Positions 16,641 to 23,714 of a stretch of DNA of 64,000 nt are shown here, one piece after another. The stretch is taken from positions 37,698 through 101,697 of IMG/VR virus record IMGVR_UViG_3300038454_000106. The stretch is one strand, 5' to 3'. A model generated the notes under the pieces. It worked only from the letters and a program-made list of their open reading frames with translations. It did no database searches and had not been told where the DNA came from. The stretch is from a virus. A program made the position numbers and the translations under genes. The stretch's first letter is position 1; each line of letters opens with the position of its first letter.

Positions 16641-16665
16641 GGCTACGGATCCGGTCGCCCGTCGA
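16636..16665. repeat. 30-bp direct repeat, copy 2
   Basis: Identical to 16246-16275. Removing one copy plus the intervening 360 bp would restore a short ordinary gap between the genes at 16216 and 16695. Confidence 0.85.
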
Positions 16666-16694
16666 TCCAGGTCAGTGGTGTTCGGTTGCCTCGT

Positions 16695-16997
16695 TCATCG
16701 TTGGCCCTTCATGGCACGGCGCAGCACGTCGCGGGCACGGTACGGGTCGCCTTTCACACTGTGCTCCTTGAGCACGGTCACGCCGTCGCCGGTGTCGAGG
16801 ATGTTGCCCGCGCACCAGTCGAGCGCGTCGAGGTCAACGTCAGTCACGCTCTCGGCCGCGTCGATCTTCGCGATCGCCCGTCGGGCAGTGGTCCCTTCGG
16901 GCCCGCGCAGCGTGCCGTTTTCGACCTCAATCGCCAGTGCTGATCGGAGCGTGCCGATCTCGGCTCGGGTGAGAGCGAGGATGTACCGCTTCGTCAT
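16695..16997 (-). CDS. hypothetical protein, 100 aa
   Basis: Starts MTKRYILALTRAEIGTL at 16997, where TGATG links it to the upstream gene's stop. Helical and charged. Unrecognised. An ATG overlapping its stop opens only an eight-codon frame (MNEATEHH) before the repeat. Confidence 0.55.
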   Translation of the reverse strand: MTKRYILALTRAEIGTLRSALAIEVENGTLRGPEGTTARRAIAKIDAAESVTDVDLDALDWCAGNILDTGDGVTVLKEHSVKGDPYRARDVLRRAMKGQR

Positions 16998-17206
16998 CAC
17001 TTCCTCTCGGCGAGGTACTTCGCGAGCCGCGCTTCGACCTCGTCATTGCATCGGTAGGTCTCGGCGCCGTTGTGATCGAGCAGCACAGCGCCACCTCGCT
17101 TGCGCTTGACGACGAGCCGGTTGCCCCACCGGCCCTTGCCAGGCCAGCGCAGCCGGCCGATCTTGCTAGCACGCCAACGTGGTGGTTCATCGTGAGCGAA
17201 GCGCAC
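16997..17206 (-). CDS. small basic protein, 69 aa
   Basis: GTG start at 17206. It contains RLRWPGKGRWGNRLVVKRKR, and the WPGKG motif is shared with the 14902 protein. The C-terminus is helical. No clear ribosome-binding site, so the start is uncertain. Role unknown. Confidence 0.45.
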   Translation of the reverse strand: MRFAHDEPPRWRASKIGRLRWPGKGRWGNRLVVKRKRGGAVLLDHNGAETYRCNDEVEARLAKYLAERK

Positions 17207-17835
17207 GCGAGTGGGGCACGATCGAGCATCTACACCACCGGCGTGCGTGGTGAGAGAGCACGAGCTGGCGCAGCAGACAGCTCCAACGGTGTGTGAGTGC
17301 ACTGTGGAGGACGTTGCAGATGCGTCTACGCAGCGTGAGGCGTGGGAGCAACGCCAGGTCCACGCAGTCATCGGCCGGTCCGGTGCCCCGTGGCGTACGC
17401 ATGCGGTGTGTGAGTGCTCTGTGAGTGCATCGTGGAGGACGTTCCCTGAGCCGGAACGCGTACAGAAGTGACGTGTGGAGCGCTCTGTAGGTGATGCGTG
17501 ATGTACGTGGATGATCGTGGAGAGTAAACGCCAGCCGTGTGGGAACGCATGCTTGCATGGCGCACTGCTCGCCTGTAGCGTCGGGTACTTGCACTGCGTG
17601 CTCTCCTGGGATGCCTGCATGTGCGTCTGCGCACGCAAGACAGGTGCACGGCATGGAGCGCTCCTCGCTCATGGCTCCTCCTGCGCCGGGATGGTTTGCT
17701 CCGTGCTCGCGTAGCCACCATCGCAGGTCTTTCGCACGGTTACGCAGCAGCCCGCACGCGTGACGTGCTCCGTGCTGCCGCGGAGAGCCTCTCGTACTCG
17801 TCGACGATGTAGAAGAGCTAGCTCGTAGTCAGCGC
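17207..17835. other. 629-nt region without a convincing gene
   Basis: Frames here have unnatural composition and no ribosome-binding sites. The left half contains two related blocks, GGTGTGTGAGTGC at 17288 and 17405. Each is followed within 30 nt by GTGGAGGACGTT (17304 and 17432), with an extra GTGAGTGC at 17421. It could be a regulatory or replication region, a non-coding RNA, or decayed coding sequence. Confidence 0.5.
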
Positions 17836-18252
17836 TCATCGCCCTCTCTTCGCCCGGGCCACCTTCCGGGCCTTGGGCTCGGCGACGGGCTCGGCGACGG
17901 GCTCGGCGAGGGTGGGCGTCGAGAGCGCCTTGCGCTGCTGGGCCGCCTTCGAGAGCGCCTTGCGCTGCTGGGCCGCCTTCCTCGGCGTGGCCGACTTCGC
18001 GTGGAGCTTCTCGCGGACCGCGGCAATGCGCTGCTCGAGGCGATCGTACTCGTCGTGCCTGTCGCCGATTCGCTCGAACTCCTTGAGCAGGTCATCCCAG
18101 GCGCCGGAGAAGTACACCGGCTCGCCGTTCGGTCCTGGTACGATGTAGTGGCTTCTCGCGGTGCTGAGCAGGCGCTGTTGCGCGTCGTAGAGCAACGCGT
18201 CGAGCCCCTCCTCGAGAGTCACGAGGTCGTCCTTCGTGAGCTTCGTCGTCAT
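17836..18252 (-). CDS. helical protein with Lys/Gln and Ala-Glu-Pro repeats, 138 aa
   Basis: The N-terminal helical domain (LVTLEEGLDALLYDAQQRL) is followed by two copies of KAAQQRKALS from a perfect 30-bp tandem repeat, then AEPVAEPVAEP and a basic tail. The start overlaps the stop of an 11-codon leader frame (ATGA) that follows hairpin 1. Unrecognised; it may bind DNA. Confidence 0.6.
   Translation of the reverse strand: MTTKLTKDDLVTLEEGLDALLYDAQQRLLSTARSHYIVPGPNGEPVYFSGAWDDLLKEFERIGDRHDEYDRLEQRIAAVREKLHAKSATPRKAAQQRKALSKAAQQRKALSTPTLAEPVAEPVAEPKARKVARAKRGR
17921..17980. repeat. perfect 30-bp tandem duplication (2 copies)
   Basis: Units 17921-17950 and 17951-17980 are identical and encode KAAQQRKALS twice in the protein above. 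A 12-bp unit repeated next to it encodes the Ala-Glu-Pro-Val run. Confidence 0.9.
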
Positions 18253-18284
18253 TGCTCGGCTCTCCAGAGCTTGTCATCGCTCAT
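18249..18284 (-). CDS. 11-codon leader frame MSDDKLWRAEQ
   Basis: Begins 10 nt after the AAGAAAGG site of hairpin 1 and ends with a TGA that overlaps the ATG of the 17836-18252 gene. It may act as a translational-coupling leader. Its first five codons repeat those after hairpin 2. Confidence 0.4.
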   Translation of the reverse strand: MSDDKLWRAEQ

Positions 18285-18320
18285 TTGTTCGATTCCCTTT
18301 CTTGCTCCCAGAATAGGAGC
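18270..18320. repeat. 51-nt direct repeat, copy 1 (leader plus first codons)
   Basis: Same as 18450-18499 except for one extra C. It includes the hairpin, the AAGAAAGG site and the codons for Met-Ser-Asp-Asp-Lys. A whole leader cassette has been duplicated 180 bp apart. Confidence 0.9.
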
Positions 18321-18464
18321 TGTTGCGCTCGACCAGATACTCGCGCGCCTCTCGCCGGGTCACGAAGCGAGGACACAGCGCCTCGTCGTACGGGATGCCA
18401 CTCGGATAGTCATGCGACCCTCCTCCTCGCCCTCGACGGGACACACCGACTTGTCATCGCTCAT
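18274..18464 (-). pseudogene. short gene split over two frames (about 63 aa if joined)
   Basis: After hairpin 2 the frame opens MSDDKSVCPVEGEEEGR (ATG 18464), then continues unnaturally to a stop at 18360. The protein-like sequence SHDYPSGIPYDEALCPRF, then VTRREAREYLVERN, lies in the -1 frame and ends at 18274. A -1 slip at the GAGGAGGAGGG run would join them. The alternative is an independent GTG start at 18444. The 3' end of this coding sequence contains hairpin 1. Confidence 0.45.
18304..18320 (-). promoter_or_regulatory. leader hairpin 1
   Basis: GCTCC TATTCTG GGAGC followed by AAGAAAGG. Precedes the 11-codon leader frame and the 17836-18252 gene. Stem pairs 2 and 3 are C-G and U-A, compared with U-A and C-G in the commonest version. 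Confidence 0.8.
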
Positions 18465-18499
18465 TTGTTCGATTCCTTTCTTGCTCCCAGAATAGGAGC
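18450..18499. repeat. 50-nt direct repeat, copy 2
   Basis: Duplicate of 18270-18320 lacking one C in the ribosome-binding-site region. Confidence 0.9.
18483..18499 (-). promoter_or_regulatory. leader hairpin 2
   Basis: GCTCC TATTCTG GGAGC then AAGAAAGG. It lies 21 nt after the stop of the 18521-19282 gene, so it is inter-cistronic unless a promoter lies in the short gap. Confidence 0.8.
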
Positions 18500-18520
18500 C
18501 GAGCCGTTGCAGTCTCACGC

Positions 18521-19282
18521 TCACTCGCGGGGTTCGTCTCGCGGGAGCAGCTCATGCACACGTGCGGCAAACGCCCGCTGCTCCTGCGTGATCTCGCCAA
18601 GGTACTCGAGTTGCTCCCAGAGGTAGTCGAGCGCGCGCACGTAGCCGAGGAGATCTTCGATCAGGAGCCGGTCATCGGTCGCCGGCTCGACGTGGATATC
18701 GTACTCGCGCACCGACCTCACGTAGGACGCGCGGACCTGCGCCCAACTCACGGTCCCTCTGGGCCCGACGATCGGGCCCGACCACGTCTCACTCAGCTCG
18801 CTCTCGAGCCGATCGACAGCCAAGGCGGAGATCCGCCCTAGCGGACGAGGTGCGATCACGCCCTCCCTGTTCTTTTCGCGGACGTAGAGCACGAGGCTCC
18901 TGTCCTGCTCGCGCACCTCGTGGAAGTCCGGGATCAGGCGGCACCTGACTGCGTGCCAATAGTCGGGAGACGCCAGAGGTCCACGTCCATCGTACAGCAA
19001 CTCGCGCGGATCCTCGAGCACCGTCGGAAAACATGGCACCTTGGCGAAAGGCCGGCCCCGCATCCGGGCACCGCGCAACTCGGTCTTGCCCCCACTGCTG
19101 AGCAGCGGGAGAGCCCGCTTACGGAGGAGCTTGCCACGCAGAAGCGTGGCGATCTTGTCCTCGAGCCAGCGGATCCCCTCGACGGCTTCTCGTTGCGCGG
19201 CTACGCGGTCGGGGAAATTGCCCCGTCGGATGTCCAGCTCGTGGGCAATCCCCGCGAGTAACTCAGTGATACAGGGGTTCAT
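18521..19282 (-). CDS. hypothetical protein, 253 aa
   Basis: Mixed alpha/beta protein. The segment at about residues 148-205 (ISALAVDRLESELSETWSGP and after) is clearly related to the broken reading frame at 22302-22479. This shows a duplicated domain in this gene block. No family is recognised. Confidence 0.6.
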   Translation of the reverse strand: MNPCITELLAGIAHELDIRRGNFPDRVAAQREAVEGIRWLEDKIATLLRGKLLRKRALPLLSSGGKTELRGARMRGRPFAKVPCFPTVLEDPRELLYDGRGPLASPDYWHAVRCRLIPDFHEVREQDRSLVLYVREKNREGVIAPRPLGRISALAVDRLESELSETWSGPIVGPRGTVSWAQVRASYVRSVREYDIHVEPATDDRLLIEDLLGYVRALDYLWEQLEYLGEITQEQRAFAARVHELLPRDEPRE

Positions 19283-19290
19283 GGGTCGGG

Positions 19291-19473
19291 TCAGTCCAAT
19301 ATGTGACGGAGCGCGGCGCAGACGTCATGAAGCGCCACGGTCGGCCGTCCAATCTCCGCCAGCGCATCCTTGACCGGACCCTCGAAGGAGACGAGCGCAC
19401 AGAGAGCCCGCTCTAGCGCTTCCCGGTCGTCATCCTCTAGCGCTTCCACGATGCGTTGCTTGCCCTTGGGCAT
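19291..19473 (-). CDS. hypothetical protein, 60 aa
   Basis: Helical, starts MPKGKQRIVEALEDDDREAL after GGAGGTCAAG. Directly upstream of the 253-aa gene. Unrecognised. Confidence 0.6.
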   Translation of the reverse strand: MPKGKQRIVEALEDDDREALERALCALVSFEGPVKDALAEIGRPTVALHDVCAALRHILD

Positions 19474-19499
19474 CTTGACCTCCTACGCTCGACGCGGAT

Positions 19500-19922
19500 T
19501 CAAAAGTACGACAGGATTGTGAAGGCGTGCGTGCAGGACGCCGTGGCTGAGCTGGCGCTGAACGTGCCCGAGCCCTTCGCCCCATCGACGTCGGGGTTGA
19601 CGCGGAAGGTCCAGATCGCGTGCGTGCCACCGGTCCCTGTACCGGTGAGGGTCACGGAGAGCGTGCAATCACGGCCCACGTACGAGGGCGAGAGCACACC
19701 GGTCCCGACCGAGGACGCCACCGTGTAGCCGGTGCCGCTCTTGACGATCTGGAGATCGATCGTCTGCTGAGGCACCGAGAGTGAGCAGGTGCCCTGGCCC
19801 CACGCGATCGTGGCATGCCAGGGGCCCTCTGGATGCTCGCAGAGGTACGACGTCGGAGGCTCGGAGGAAGAATCCGAGCAAGCGACAAGCGCGAGCGCGA
19901 TGGCGAGAGTGCGTGTCCTCAT
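19500..19922 (-). CDS. secreted lipoprotein, 140 aa
   Basis: MRTRTLAIALALVACSDSSS is a lipoprotein signal with cleavage before Cys15. The mature domain is Thr/Ser/Gly-rich and beta-type with four Cys (LCEHP, TCSLS, DCTLS, SCTHA). It is probably an outer-membrane or surface lipoprotein of host type. Confidence 0.65.
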   Translation of the reverse strand: MRTRTLAIALALVACSDSSSEPPTSYLCEHPEGPWHATIAWGQGTCSLSVPQQTIDLQIVKSGTGYTVASSVGTGVLSPSYVGRDCTLSVTLTGTGTGGTHAIWTFRVNPDVDGAKGSGTFSASSATASCTHAFTILSYF

Positions 19923-19999
19923 GACAGTGTCTCGTAGGAGAGAGCATCCCACGCCTCGCAGGTGTTCGATCTGGAGTGCGAGACCTGGCTCAAGCGCGG

Positions 20000-20923
20000 T
20001 CACGGGACCTTCCCGACGGTGACACGTTCGCTACCATCGAGCGCCTCGATCCATCCCCAGGCGCCATCGGCCACCTGGTCCGCGTCTGGCCACTCACGCT
20101 TCTCGACGAGCTGCTCGATGGCTCGCTCAATGTCCGCGGCGACGATCCGACCAGACGCTGCGTCCGTGCGCCATGCGTACGCCGTATTCTCTGCGATGAT
20201 CTCCGCCCAACATGGTCTGGGCCTCGACCCTCCGAGCGCCTCCTGCTCGTCATCTGTAAGCCACTGGGACCAGTCGATCACCTCGACCCGCATGCCGGCC
20301 ATGTAGGCCTGCGTTCCAATTCTGACCGCTTCGCCGTCGATCTCCTCCCCGTCGACGACAGACCGGATTTCCCGGTACGGCCTGAAGGTGATTTCAAGAT
20401 CTGACTCGGTACCGGCGCCATCTCCGGTCCATCCGACCGCCCATTCCGGGCCGATCGCCGCCTTGACCGACCGCACGACGGCGGCACAGGCCTCGTCGTC
20501 GTTCGCGTCGACGGTGACTCCGACGATGTATCGGCCAGGCGCGCGGCGGTGACCATCCCCGATCGAGTACGGACACTTCTCGATCATCGCCTCGTCCTGG
20601 CTCTGATTCTCCGCCTCGTCCGAGGGCCAGGTTTCCTCATCCTGCGAGGGCCACCCGAGCCCCGCAGACCCATCCGTGCACGGGGTCAACGGGCGCTCGA
20701 GCGCTCGTTGCCACGCGTAGGTGGCAGCGCCGCCTGCGCCGCGCGCGACGTCGCGCGCCGGGAGATGATCACGGCTCTCGCGATAGGCGATAGCTGCGGC
20801 CTCGGCGGCCTCGGCGGCGATGGAGGCATGCCAGGGACAGGGGACCGGGCCATGGGGGCCCCTGTAGCAGTAGTCTCTAGTCACAGAATCAGAATCAGCG
20901 TTATCAGCGTTATCGATGATCAC
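20000..20923 (-). CDS. hypothetical protein, 307 aa
   Basis: The GTG start at 20923 lies 8 nt after the GAGAAAGG of hairpin 3. The N-terminus has DNADNADSDS and a Cys-rich segment (YCYRGPHGPVPCPWHA). The middle has beta segments (GRYIVGVTVDANDDEACAA) and the C-terminus is helical and acidic. Unrecognised. Confidence 0.6.
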   Translation of the reverse strand: MIIDNADNADSDSVTRDYCYRGPHGPVPCPWHASIAAEAAEAAAIAYRESRDHLPARDVARGAGGAATYAWQRALERPLTPCTDGSAGLGWPSQDEETWPSDEAENQSQDEAMIEKCPYSIGDGHRRAPGRYIVGVTVDANDDEACAAVVRSVKAAIGPEWAVGWTGDGAGTESDLEITFRPYREIRSVVDGEEIDGEAVRIGTQAYMAGMRVEVIDWSQWLTDDEQEALGGSRPRPCWAEIIAENTAYAWRTDAASGRIVAADIERAIEQLVEKREWPDADQVADGAWGWIEALDGSERVTVGKVP

Positions 20924-20939
20924 GGGAATTTCCTTTCTC

Positions 20940-20958
20940 GCCCCCCCAGGTAGGGAGC
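20940..20958 (-). promoter_or_regulatory. leader hairpin 3
   Basis: GCTCCC TACCTG GGGGGGC then GAGAAAGG, 18 nt before the GTG at 20923. The stem includes a U-G wobble. Confidence 0.7.
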
Positions 20959-21012
20959 AGCCTCGTCTATCAGACTCGTGCAATGGCCATCAGAGTCCCG
21001 TCACGGGACCCG

Positions 21013-21270
21013 TCAGCGAGCGGCGATGACGTCGTCAACCGTTTCGCCAACTCGCGCGCCGCGAGCGTCGAACCAAGTCGTGACGCCAGACGGACCGCGC
21101 ACTCCGCCGGACCACGACAGGGCGCCTCCGGTGGATGGTCTGCATGCCTTGGCGTATCGCGCCGCCGCTTTCCTCGCGGCGGCGGGCGTACGGTGTCGAG
21201 ACCACTCGACAAATCCCCTATTCTGTTCCCAGACTCCAGCAGAATAGTAACTCGCGATCACGCTGGCCAT
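21013..21270 (-). CDS. hypothetical protein, 85 aa
   Basis: Begins MASVIASYYSAGVWEQNRGF at 21270. Beta-type N-terminus and a helix rich in Ala/Arg. Its leader carries hairpin 4 and AAGGAGAAC. Unrecognised. Confidence 0.6.
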   Translation of the reverse strand: MASVIASYYSAGVWEQNRGFVEWSRHRTPAAARKAAARYAKACRPSTGGALSWSGGVRGPSGVTTWFDARGARVGETVDDVIAAR

Positions 21271-21289
21271 ACTTGTTCTCCTTTTTCTC

Positions 21290-21305
21290 GCCCCCAAGTA
21301 GAGGC
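21290..21305 (-). promoter_or_regulatory. leader hairpin 4
   Basis: GCCTC TACTTG GGGGC then GAGAAAAAGGAG. One U-G pair in the stem. An alternative stem GAGGC/GCCTC just upstream shares its 5' arm. Confidence 0.65.
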
Positions 21306-21344
21306 TCGCCTCGTTCTAGCAGACGGCTGACGGGGTCGTCATCC

Positions 21345-21512
21345 TCAGTGATGAACCGTCGGTGGGTCACTGGCCTTCCGCGTCCCCTTGATAGCTGTGA
21401 TCTGGCCGCGTCGGCGCGCGCGATCCATAGCCGCAAATGCAGCTTTGCGCCTCGAGTATGTGCGCTCGCGCATGATGACCGTGCCGTCAGAATTGTAAAA
21501 GAGGACCACCAT
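21345..21512 (-). CDS. small basic protein, 55 aa
   Basis: Starts MVVLFYNSDGTVIMRERTYS after AGGAGATATCG. It contains many Arg/Lys and a helix KAAFAAMDRARRRGQI, and looks like a small phage-type accessory protein. Unrecognised, but the ribosome-binding site and composition support a real gene. Confidence 0.6.
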   Translation of the reverse strand: MVVLFYNSDGTVIMRERTYSRRKAAFAAMDRARRRGQITAIKGTRKASDPPTVHH

Positions 21513-21523
21513 ATCGATATCTC

Positions 21524-22216
21524 CTAGAAGACGTCGTAGTCAGCGCGGGCGACGGACGCTGCGTGCGCGTCCGCATACCCACGACGGAACGCAGCGCACC
21601 ACTCGGATTCGATCTCGTCCCAGGCGGTCTCGTCGAGGTCGAGGTCCTCGCAGATCGATCCAATTCCGACGGTGGAAATGTACGCAGCGTCGGCGCCACT
21701 GAAGGGCCATGCCCAAGTGGTCGGCTCGCCTTGGGCGACGTCCTCCGCTCGTCCAGAGTAGTCCTCCCAACCCGCCTTCTTTCCGTGGACTCGCACAGCA
21801 GCATACGAGATCTCGTCCGTCTCGTCCGTGCCGCCCCCCTCGCCCTGGTCGCCTGCGGGGAAGAGCACGTGCTCCGGCACCGGACCGAGCCACAGCTTGA
21901 ATCGCCAGACCGCGATGTCCTCGTCGGTAAGCGAGGTGGCTTCGCCCTCGTCATCGTGCCGAGTCAGGAAGAACGGGCCGTGGAGGTGGTGATAGCCACG
22001 AGCCGAGCTGGGCGCGACGTCCCGGCTGAACGGCAGATTCTTGCAGAGGGGGCCGCCCTCCTCGTCGCACCAGAGATCGACGCCATCCTCGAGCGGCACG
22101 CACTGGAGGTAGCCGTCGACGATGCTTCGCATCCCTCTCAGGGTCGGCTCGATCTCCTCGACCCTCGGCTGCTCTCCGACCCGGCACACCAGCACTCGAA
22201 TCTTCCTGTCACTCAT
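21524..22216 (-). CDS. DUF3846-domain protein, 230 aa
   Basis: Residues 5-85 (IRVLVCRVGEQPRVEEIEPT, then VDGYLQCVPLEDGVDLWCDEEG) match the DUF3846 pattern known from plasmid and phage accessory proteins of unknown function. The acidic C-terminal extension is unrecognised. The start is ATG 22216 or the adjacent ATG 22219. It is expressed behind hairpin 5. Confidence 0.75.
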   Translation of the reverse strand: MSDRKIRVLVCRVGEQPRVEEIEPTLRGMRSIVDGYLQCVPLEDGVDLWCDEEGGPLCKNLPFSRDVAPSSARGYHHLHGPFFLTRHDDEGEATSLTDEDIAVWRFKLWLGPVPEHVLFPAGDQGEGGGTDETDEISYAAVRVHGKKAGWEDYSGRAEDVAQGEPTTWAWPFSGADAAYISTVGIGSICEDLDLDETAWDEIESEWCAAFRRGYADAHAASVARADYDVF

Positions 22217-22235
22217 CATCGCCTTGGCCTTTCTC

Positions 22236-22250
22236 GTCCCCAAAAGGGAC
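22236..22250 (-). promoter_or_regulatory. leader hairpin 5
   Basis: GTCCC TTTTG GGGAC then GAGAAAGG. A -10-like TATGCT lies about 22 nt upstream of the stem in the mRNA sense (plus-strand AGCATA), so the hairpin should be close to the 5' end of its transcript. Confidence 0.75.
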
Positions 22251-22301
22251 GCATTGACTTACTGTAAGCATACACGATCGGCGCTTCGCGCGCCACCCTT
22301 C

Positions 22302-22479
22302 TCACGCATGCGGGTTGCGGTCGACCTCATAGCGCCGATCGCTGCCGAGCCCTTCGGCCGTGACGTGAAGCCAGTTGATCTCGCCTTGCCCGTTGACGAC
22401 CGGCCCCGACCACTCGTCGGGCAGCGACTCGTCCAGCTCGTCGATCGCGTCGGCAGAGATCGTTCCATCAGGTCCCGCT
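22302..22479 (-). pseudogene. domain fragment without start codon
   Basis: The frame reads PDGTISADAIDELDESLPDE and continues with WSGPVVNGQGEINWLHVTAE to a stop at 22302. It matches the 253-aa protein (18521) over about 50 residues. No ATG, GTG or TTG precedes it in frame. It lies in the +1 frame just after the stop of the 22468 gene, so it is either a frameshift-dependent extension or a broken copy. Confidence 0.55.
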
Positions 22480-22689
22480 CTCCTTCAACACGACGTTGCG
22501 CATCTTGTGGGCTTCCGCGATGAGCATGCGAGCGCATGCGATCGCGTTGTCGATGTTGGCATCGAAGTCCTCAGCGCTCTCGCACGAGCCAGCGTTCTCG
22601 AGATGCTCGTTGAGGTCGTCGGCCAGTTTCTCCAAGTCACCGACGAGCGCCTGTCGCTCTTCGAGGTTCTTGCCTGTCGTCTTGCTCAC
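22468..22689 (-). CDS. helical protein, 73 aa
   Basis: GTG start overlaps the stop of the 31-aa gene (GTGA). MSKTTGKNLEERQALVGDLE and after is a predicted helical hairpin with a single Cys in each half (SCES, ACAR). Its final codons ACC TGA lie at the possible +1 frameshift junction. Unrecognised. Confidence 0.6.
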   Translation of the reverse strand: MSKTTGKNLEERQALVGDLEKLADDLNEHLENAGSCESAEDFDANIDNAIACARMLIAEAHKMRNVVLKESGT

Positions 22690-22781
22690 GGCTTGTCTCC
22701 GAGCTTGCCAACGTCCTTGACGCAGCCCTTGTCGAGGATCTTGAACTTCCGACCGGAGTAGGTACGAACGCGCGTTGCCAT
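22686..22781 (-). CDS. small basic protein, 31 aa
   Basis: MATRVRTYSGRKFKILDKGC is the first two thirds; the rest is Lys-rich. Coupled by GTGA to the next gene. Unknown. Confidence 0.5.
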   Translation of the reverse strand: MATRVRTYSGRKFKILDKGCVKDVGKLGDKP

Positions 22782-22783
22782 GG

Positions 22784-23179
22784 CTACATGTCCTCGTCGC
22801 GCTCGCTCTGCGCGGTGAAGAGGGCGCGTTGTGCCTCGACGTCCAGCGCGCGCACAAAGCCGGCGTTGACGCCACCGAGCTTGGCGACGATCTCGCCGCC
22901 GTTCTGTCGCCAGAGGTCACAGAGGAACACAGCCGCGTGCGACGGCTCGCTCGTCATCGCCGGCTCCTCGGTGACCGCCATACGGACAGGGACATGCAGC
23001 CTGTGAGTGGCCACGTCGAGCACCAGCGGCCGCCGGTAGTCGAGCCAGAGTGCCTCCGTGTAGTGGTCCGGTGCACCGCCGGTGTTGTTGGCGATCACGA
23101 TGCGGCTGTTGTCGCTGGCGTTGGTGTGGCGGTAGTACCGGAAACCGCGACGCGTCTGACGGATCAGGTTCCAGGTCAT
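22784..23179 (-). CDS. hypothetical protein, 131 aa
   Basis: Beta-rich N-terminus (LIRQTRRGFRYYRHTNASD), helical C-terminus, acidic end (SERDEDM). ATGA overlap with the gene upstream. Unrecognised. Confidence 0.6.
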   Translation of the reverse strand: MTWNLIRQTRRGFRYYRHTNASDNSRIVIANNTGGAPDHYTEALWLDYRRPLVLDVATHRLHVPVRMAVTEEPAMTSEPSHAAVFLCDLWRQNGGEIVAKLGGVNAGFVRALDVEAQRALFTAQSERDEDM

Positions 23180-23463
23180 AGCAGCTCTCCTTGCATCGCC
23201 TCGGTGCCGGCGTCCGTGAGGAAGGCGATCGGCCTTCCGTGTTTGCGCTCGAGAACCACGAGACCGCGGTGCACGAGATCATCCGCGGTGCGCCGCCACT
23301 CGACGGCCGCCGTGGCGTCCGCGTGCGTGCCGCCGCGTGGCGACGCGTGACCACCGGTGCGGCGCACACACCACTTGAGGAACAGCCGCAGCACGAGATC
23401 CTCGTGCCTCGTGAGCACGGTGTAGGGTCGCAGCTTGCGCGCGGCCTTCTGGCGCTTCGTCAC
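23176..23463 (-). CDS. winged-helix-like protein, 95 aa
   Basis: The GTG start overlaps the upstream stop (GTGA). The C-terminal part ATAAVEWRRTADDLVHRGLV, then LERKHGRPIAFLTDAG, has the helix-turn-helix-wing spacing of a MarR-type domain. The basic N-terminus suits nucleic-acid binding. It may be a small regulator. Confidence 0.5.
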   Translation of the reverse strand: MTKRQKAARKLRPYTVLTRHEDLVLRLFLKWCVRRTGGHASPRGGTHADATAAVEWRRTADDLVHRGLVVLERKHGRPIAFLTDAGTEAMQGELL

Positions 23464-23714
23464 GACACCATCTCCACGAAGTTGCGCCAGCAGCCATCGG
23501 GCGCGAACCCGCTCGCTCCGTTCGTGACGTCGTAGAACAAGCCCCCGCTGCGGCCGCTGTGCGTCGCGGAGAACACCGGCGTACGGACCCACACGAGCCC
23601 GTGCGTGTCGGGATGCTGCTCCAGCTCGATGCATCCGGGGGCGCGTGCCACGCCAGCGTGCTCCAGCAACTCGACCGTAGCGTGGCCGTAGATCATGCGA
23701 GGACGAGCCGTCAC
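23460..23714 (-). CDS. hypothetical protein, 84 aa
   Basis: The GTG start at 23714 overlaps the stop of the gene encoding the RWSP motif. Beta-type sequence with ATHSGRSGGLFYDVTNG near the end. It shares a frame with the 5' part of the upstream gene, so an uninterrupted read-through product is also possible. Confidence 0.55.
   Translation of the reverse strand: MTARPRMIYGHATVELLEHAGVARAPGCIELEQHPDTHGLVWVRTPVFSATHSGRSGGLFYDVTNGASGFAPDGCWRNFVEMVS

Noticed and set aside
15888-16943. Rightward open frame of 351 codons across the kinase fragment
   Set aside because: It is antisense to the kinase motifs and to two short genes and has no protein-like composition.
17187-17672. Leftward frame beginning MSEERSMPCTC
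   Set aside because: Composition rich in Cys/His/Arg without a pattern, no ribosome-binding site, overlaps a better small gene.
17921-17980. Tandem 30-bp repeats as a CRISPR array
   Set aside because: No spacers, only two units, inside a coding sequence and encoding KAAQQRKALS twice.
18270-18320. T-loop-like GTTCGATTCC suggesting a tRNA end
   Set aside because: No acceptor or anticodon arms around it. The stretch is the complement of the hairpin/ribosome-binding-site leader and occurs twice.
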